A stretch of 64,000 nt of DNA from Firm-04 sp964392175 (GTDB lineage: Bacteria; Bacillota; Clostridia; Oscillospirales; Ruminococcaceae). The position numbers and the translations under genes are program-made. The notes below the pieces were generated by a model. It saw only the letters and a program-made list of their open reading frames with translations, ran no database searches and had not been told where the DNA came from. The stretch covers positions 1-64,000 of the forward strand of contig CAYMOJ010000007.1 of the NCBI GenBank assembly GCA_964392175.1. The letters run 5' to 3'. Positions 59,826-64,000 of the stretch are shown in pieces (within the stretch, counting starts at the first letter, position 1; every line of letters starts with the position of its first letter).

Positions 59826-60632
59826 TCACAGAGGCTCACTTGTGCATTTCGACGAAAGCACCTGTGCCTGACGGTAGGTCGTGGGGGTGCAGCCCTGATG
59901 CTTCTTGAAGGCACGCATAAAGGTGATGTCGTTTTCAAATCCGCAGGCAAGCGCAATCGTGCGGATGGAGGCGTTGCTGCGGATGAGCATATCTGTGGCA
60001 TAAAGCAAGCGACTTCGCAACACATCGGTGTGGCAGCCTACCCCGAAGGTTTCCTGGTAAATGCGATGCAGATGGGTACGACTGACATTGATCTGTGTAC
60101 ACATTTGTTCGATGCTCCACTGAGCAGAGGGGTCGCTATAGATTGCCTGTCGCAGGGCAATCAGGCGAGTGCGATTGTGGCAGCATGCTGCATCGCGCCG
60201 GCGATATTGCGCTATCGTATCATACATGGCAAGCAGTGCGGATAGTAGCTCACGGCTGACCGTGTTTTTCAGCGGTTGCGGCATGGAGGAATGAAACACA
60301 TCGACAAGTTGCGCTCCAATGCCGCAAAAGTGTGCCGCATGGGGCGGCGCATCGGCAGTAGTCAGCGCGATGCATTGGGCTTCGTCGGCAAGGGATATGG
60401 GTGCGTCAGTGGGGTTGAAGCAGATGGTAAAGGCAGCACTTTTTGCCATCGCGTGATAGCGTGCAGCGTTCATGGAAGGGCAAAGCCAGAGGGTCTGAGG
60501 TGCTACTGATTGTGTTGCTTTCTCGTTGTGCAATAGTGCGGGAGCATCAAAGAATGCCAGTATATGGCCTTCTGCGGTTGCTGGCGAGCATTCCGCGCCA
60601 GCAACTCTGCTTGTGACTGCAAGAACCTGCAT
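59826..60632 (-). CDS. AraC-family transcriptional regulator
   Basis: A 268-residue regulator. The C-terminal 100 residues form the AraC DNA-binding domain: SIEQMCTQINVSRTHLHRIYQE, then SIRTIALACGFENDITFMRAFKKHQGCTPTTYR. The N-terminal 150 residues are a sensor-like domain rich in Ala, Cys and His with no assigned ligand. GAAAGGAGCGTAC precedes the ATG at 60632. It is upstream of the LacI-GGDEF gene in the same direction, separated by that gene's promoter. Its targets are unknown. Confidence 0.85.
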   Translation of the reverse strand: MQVLAVTSRVAGAECSPATAEGHILAFFDAPALLHNEKATQSVAPQTLWLCPSMNAARYHAMAKSAAFTICFNPTDAPISLADEAQCIALTTADAPPHAAHFCGIGAQLVDVFHSSMPQPLKNTVSRELLSALLAMYDTIAQYRRRDAACCHNRTRLIALRQAIYSDPSAQWSIEQMCTQINVSRTHLHRIYQETFGVGCHTDVLRSRLLYATDMLIRSNASIRTIALACGFENDITFMRAFKKHQGCTPTTYRQAQVLSSKCTSEPL

Positions 60633-60815
60633 AGCTGTACGCTCCTTTCCTTTAAAATGGCAGATGCCGAGACTGCGTAATACATATTGTGCTGCAGGCA
60701 GAAAAAGTCATGCGAAATTTTTGTTGTGACGAAAGCACGCGCTTTTTCGCACTTTCGAGTATTGGAAGCACAAAAAAGAGGAGACAATATATCAGTAAAA
60801 AGGCACAATTCGCCA
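60633..60815. other. Non-coding gap before the small RNA promoter
   Basis: No gene was recognised. An A-rich stretch with CACAAAAAAGAGGAG precedes the promoter of the candidate small RNA. The minus-strand promoter for the AraC gene must be here but no -35/-10 pair with good spacing stood out. Confidence 0.5.
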
Positions 60816-60844
60816 TTGTCAAATGCTATGCGACGTGCTATAAT
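60816..60844 (+). promoter_or_regulatory. Promoter of the candidate small RNA
   Basis: TTGTCA and TATAAT are separated by exactly 17 bases. Transcription would start near 60851 and there is no gene in the next 210 bases. Confidence 0.7.
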
Positions 60845-60850
60845 GAATTT

Positions 60851-61056
60851 GTAAGTTTGAGCGTAGCGCTTGTAACTTGCATGAAGTGTAGCAGGTCTCC
60901 TCTTTCATAATCAATATTCGGTAGCCCCCTCTGCCGAGTAGAAGCCTTCCCTCTCTCCTTTCTAGCCTGCTGCATGATATTAAGCGTAAATGCCGGTACA
61001 CATTTGCGCTTACTTCTTTCTTTGAAAATCACTGCATTCGCGGTGATTTTTTGTTT
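60851..61056 (+). ncRNA. Candidate small RNA with two CU-rich single-stranded regions
   Basis: About 205 bases lie between a perfect-spacing promoter and a terminator, with no open frame. The 5' and 3' parts pair in segments: GTAAG with CTTAC, CGCTT (60867-60871) with AAGCG (60982-60986), CATG with CATG, and GCAGG (60891-60895) with CCTGC (60966-60970). Inside is one hairpin CGGTAG-CCCCCT-CTGCCG (60919-60936). Its flanks are unpaired and CU-rich: TCTCCTCTTTC on the left and CTTCCCTCTCTCCTTTC on the right, able to pair with AGGAGG-like ribosome sites. It could be a regulatory RNA or a 6S-like RNA; the fold is not proven. Confidence 0.5.
61025..61056 (+). terminator. Terminator of the candidate small RNA
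   Basis: AAAATCAC pairs with GTGATTTT (with a further GC pair inside) and is followed by TTGTTTTTT. No protein gene ends nearby. Confidence 0.8.
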
Positions 61057-61423
61057 TTTATCGGATCTGCCTGCCGGGTGAACATCCTACCTTATCACTA
61101 TAGCACATTGTTTCGCGAAAAGCAAGGATTTTCGTGCAATGATGGGCGATTTTGACGGATTTTTCATCATAGGGGCAGATGTCTGAAAAAAACAGGATCT
61201 TTTTTTTGTGCATATCCTCAAAATTTTATGTGAATTGCGCGATTTTCTCTTTTGATGGTACTATACCCATTGTTGAATGGCAATCGATTTTTTCAAAAAA
61301 ATTGTGTCTTTTATGCAAAATGCAAAAAAACGCGAAAAAATATTGGGTATTTTGCGAATTGACTTTTTGACTCTTTATCACTTTCGTATAATATTGGCTG
61401 TTGGATTTTGTGAAAAGCGACTA
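61057..61423. other. AT-rich non-coding region upstream of glycogen phosphorylase
   Basis: The region has runs of A and T and no convincing gene. A second TATAAT (61386-61391) lies close upstream of the glgP promoter, preceded by TTGACT-type sequences at unusual spacings (14 and 22), so tandem promoters are possible. Confidence 0.5.
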
Positions 61424-61452
61424 TTGCAATTTACGAAGGAATCGGGTATAAT
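61424..61452 (+). promoter_or_regulatory. Promoter of the glycogen phosphorylase gene
   Basis: TTGCAA and TATAAT are separated by exactly 17 bases. The leader before the ATG at 61582 is about 123 bases. Confidence 0.7.
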
Positions 61453-61581
61453 GAATAAGTATGCTTACAGGGGTGGCGTCTATTACCGGTGCAACCGCCA
61501 TCTGAAGCAATCAAAACGAAAAGTTATGCTGCCACAGCCACAATGCAGTGGCAGATCTTGCACCGGAGAACGGAGAACACT

Positions 61582-63969
61582 ATGTCAAAATATTCGGAAG
61601 CCATCACACAGGAATTTTTGGAGAAGCTGCAAAGCCAGAGCAATGTCACCCCTGATGAGGCAAGTGATAAGCAGATCTACATTGCGCTTTCCACCGTTAT
61701 TGCTGCAGAACTGAAGAAAAAGCGTCAGAAGTTTATCAACCGTGTGAATTCCAATGGCGAAAAGCAAGTATACTATCTCTCCATGGAATTTCTGATGGGA
61801 CGCTCCCTGAAAACGAGTCTGTATAATCTGGGCCTTGCTGAGGAGATTGAAAAGACCCTGAAGAAGTATGATATCAACCCGGAGCGCATCTATGACAATG
61901 AACCGGATGCAGGCCTGGGTAACGGTGGCTTGGGTCGTCTGGCTGCCTGCTATCTGGATGGTCTGGCAACCATGGGCTATCCGGCGACCGGTCACAGCAT
62001 TTGCTATGAGTATGGTATCTTCAAGCAAAAGCTGGAAGAAGGCTGGCAGGCTGAATTGCCCGATAACTGGTTGCCCGGCGGTGAGGTGTGGCTTGACCCT
62101 CGTCCTGATCAGGCGATCGATGTGCATTTTGAGGGCGATTTGCAGGAATACTGGGATCATCAATATCATCATATTTCTCATGTAAACTACAGTACTGTTA
62201 CCGCCATCCCCTATGATATGTATGTATCTGGCTATGACAGCGATGCAGTCAGCGTGTTGCGTCTGTGGTCGGCAAAGGCTCCCAGCTTTGATATGCAGAT
62301 GTTCAATCAGGGCGATTATTCTCGCGCATTGGCACAAAACTCTGTTGCCAACGCCATTTCCAAGGTGCTGTATCCCAATGATAATCACCTTGAAGGCAAA
62401 TCGTTACGTCTGCGTCAGCAGTATTTTCTCTGCGCTGCTGCCATTGGCGATATTGTTAACAATCACATGAGCGTTTATGGAACATTGGATAATCTCCATG
62501 AAAAGGTTGCTGTGCATATCAACGATACCCATCCCACGCTTGCGATCCCCGAACTGATGCGTATCCTGCTGGATGAGTGCGGCTATGGCTGGGATAAGGC
62601 ATGGCATATCACCTCCCATGTATTTGCGTACACCAACCACACCGTTATGGCTGAGGCTTTGGAAAAGTGGGATGTGAATCTGGTGCGTCGAATCATTCCC
62701 CGTGTGTTCTCTATCATCGTGGAGATCAACAACCGCTACTGCGCTGGTGTGCAGGAGCGTAACGGCGGCAATAGTGCCCTCACCACGAAGATGTCCATCA
62801 TTCAGGATAATCGCATCCATATGGCAAAGCTCTGCGTGGCGGGTTCGCACAGTGTCAACGGTGTATCCAAGCTGCACTCGGAAATCATCAAGGAGTCCGT
62901 ATTTGGTGATGAGTACGGTGATGCACCCGAAAAATTCAAGAATGTTACCAACGGTATTGCATATCGCCGTTGGCTGTATCAGTCCAATCCTGCGCTGACC
63001 GCACTGCTGAAGGAAACCATCGGTGACCGTTTCCTCAAAAATGGTGCGGCACTTTCCAAGTTGCGTGCCTTTGAAAACGATGAGCAGCTGCTGCAAAAGC
63101 TTCTGGATGTCAAGGCTGCGAATAAGAAAGCGTTTGCGCAGTATATCAAGCAGAGGACGGGGCAGAAGCTGAACCCTGAAAGCATCTTTGATGTACAGGT
63201 CAAGCGTTTGCATGAATACAAGCGCCAGCACCTCAATGCATTGAATATCATTGCCGATTATCTCTATCTGCTGGAGAACCCCGAGCGCGATTTCACTCCC
63301 AAGACCTATATCTTTGCGGCAAAGGCAGCTCCCGGCTATTATCTGGCAAAGCAAATCATCAAGATGATCTGGTCGCTCTCTGAGGAGATCCGCAAGCATC
63401 CCGTCATCAGTAAGAAGCTTTCTGTGGTATTCCTTGAGAATTACTGCGTGACTCTCTCCGAGATGCTGATGCCTGCATCTGATTTCTCTGAGCAGATCTC
63501 TTTGGCAGGTACCGAGGCTTCGGGTACCGGTAACATGAAACTGATGCTCAACGGTGCAGTGACGATCGGTACACTGGATGGTGCAAACATTGAGATCAAG
63601 GAAGCCGCAGGGGATGAGAATATCATCATCTTCGGCATGAAAACCGAGGAAGTCAACGCGCGCAAACCAGGCTATCATCCTGCGCAGATCTACGAGCATC
63701 ATGATCTGCTGCGTCAGTGCCTTGACCGCCTTGACAGCAACATCAATGGCTGCCGCTTTGCGGAGATTGCCACTTCTCTGCGAACACAAGATCCTTACAT
63801 GGCTCTTGCCGATTTCGACAGCTACCGTGCTGCGCAGGCATATGCCACAGAGTGCTACCGCGATCGTATGAAGTTTGCTCGTATGAGCCTGAACAACATC
63901 GCAGGCGCAGGCGTATTCTCCGCAGACCGTGCCGTGACTGAGTACGCTAAGAACATCTGGAATCTGTGA
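61582..63969 (+). CDS. glgP: Glycogen/maltodextrin phosphorylase (GT35)
   Basis: A 795-residue PLP enzyme releasing glucose-1-phosphate from alpha-1,4-glucans. YYLSMEFLMGRSL and GLGNGGLGRLAACYLDGLATMGYPATGHSICYEYGIF (split over residues 70-150) are signature stretches. NDTHPTLAIPELMR follows, and the PLP lysine is in EASGTGNMKLMLNG. The length matches the family. CGGAGAACGGAGAACACT precedes the ATG at 61582; a further 31 codons upstream have no ribosome site. It connects to cellobiose use through the shared product glucose-1-phosphate. Confidence 0.95.
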   Translation: MSKYSEAITQEFLEKLQSQSNVTPDEASDKQIYIALSTVIAAELKKKRQKFINRVNSNGEKQVYYLSMEFLMGRSLKTSLYNLGLAEEIEKTLKKYDINPERIYDNEPDAGLGNGGLGRLAACYLDGLATMGYPATGHSICYEYGIFKQKLEEGWQAELPDNWLPGGEVWLDPRPDQAIDVHFEGDLQEYWDHQYHHISHVNYSTVTAIPYDMYVSGYDSDAVSVLRLWSAKAPSFDMQMFNQGDYSRALAQNSVANAISKVLYPNDNHLEGKSLRLRQQYFLCAAAIGDIVNNHMSVYGTLDNLHEKVAVHINDTHPTLAIPELMRILLDECGYGWDKAWHITSHVFAYTNHTVMAEALEKWDVNLVRRIIPRVFSIIVEINNRYCAGVQERNGGNSALTTKMSIIQDNRIHMAKLCVAGSHSVNGVSKLHSEIIKESVFGDEYGDAPEKFKNVTNGIAYRRWLYQSNPALTALLKETIGDRFLKNGAALSKLRAFENDEQLLQKLLDVKAANKKAFAQYIKQRTGQKLNPESIFDVQVKRLHEYKRQHLNALNIIADYLYLLENPERDFTPKTYIFAAKAAPGYYLAKQIIKMIWSLSEEIRKHPVISKKLSVVFLENYCVTLSEMLMPASDFSEQISLAGTEASGTGNMKLMLNGAVTIGTLDGANIEIKEAAGDENIIIFGMKTEEVNARKPGYHPAQIYEHHDLLRQCLDRLDSNINGCRFAEIATSLRTQDPYMALADFDSYRAAQAYATECYRDRMKFARMSLNNIAGAGVFSADRAVTEYAKNIWNL

Positions 63970-64000
63970 TTTTGCCATGAAACCGATTTATGATAGTTGG

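Noticed and set aside
62404..63978. A 524-residue minus-strand frame across glycogen phosphorylase.
   Set aside because: Antisense shadow of a gene with unmistakable phosphorylase motifs.
1..64000. tRNA, rRNA, insertion sequences and CRISPR arrays.
   Set aside because: None was recognised by eye in the window; small tRNA-like structures cannot be fully excluded without a dedicated search.

Overview
The window looks like a chromosome segment of a fibre-degrading, Ruminococcus-like Firmicute (Oscillospiraceae). Evidence for this: two secreted GH5 enzymes carrying dockerin modules (cellulosome type), a cytoplasmic cellobiose phosphorylase, strong TTGACA-17-TATAAT promoters, AGGAGG ribosome binding sites and rho-independent terminators. 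No rRNA, tRNA, prophage or CRISPR array was seen. The genus is inferred from gene content, not from a marker gene.

Layout. 0-3 kb: a zinc-ribbon membrane protein, a pair of inverted repeats, and a PiT phosphate transporter with its DUF47 partner. 3.3-11.2 kb: an AraC regulator, then a decayed dipicolinate synthase gene (dpaA). Its two fragments lie about 6 kb apart, at 4.2-4.5 kb and 10.44-10.59 kb. Between them are a ComEA-like protein, a sugar ABC importer without its own ATPase, and a possible nuclease. dpaB follows the second fragment and is intact. 11.4-15.5 kb: a YfhO-type membrane protein and a ROK regulator. 15.7-21.3 kb (minus strand): DegV, TrmL, a pyrF-pyrK-pyrD operon with a histidine phosphatase, and YqgF. 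21.5-32.5 kb: the polysaccharide block, with a GH5 cellulase-like enzyme with an internal dockerin, a GH5 mannanase-like enzyme with a poly-Thr linker and dockerin, an LRAT-fold protein, cellobiose phosphorylase, a lone large serine recombinase, glucokinase and mannose-6-phosphate isomerase. 32.5-46.1 kb (minus strand): uvrC, a membrane protein, eight purine genes (purE-C-F-M-N, a PurO-type IMP cyclohydrolase, a stand-alone AICAR formyltransferase, purD), a WG-repeat protein, queT behind a preQ1-I-type riboswitch, and a glycosyltransferase.

46.4-50.4 kb holds the most unusual locus: a YbjN-family protein followed by an 1141-residue protein that joins a Clp-type AAA+ module, a receiver-like domain, and a complete FtsH-type AAA+ plus M41 zinc protease, with no membrane segment. 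50.6-57.7 kb: a patatin-like lipase, a GH2-like glycosidase, and a feoA-feoB-FeoB-associated protein operon. 57.5-64 kb: a LacI-type sensor fused to a GGDEF diguanylate cyclase, an AraC regulator, a likely small RNA with CU-rich loops, and glycogen phosphorylase.

Together the genes describe extracellular cellulose/mannan cutting, import of oligosaccharides, phosphorolysis of cellobiose, entry of glucose and mannose into glycolysis, and glycogen turnover. They sit beside nucleotide synthesis, and the dpaA relic suggests that spore dipicolinate synthesis has been lost.
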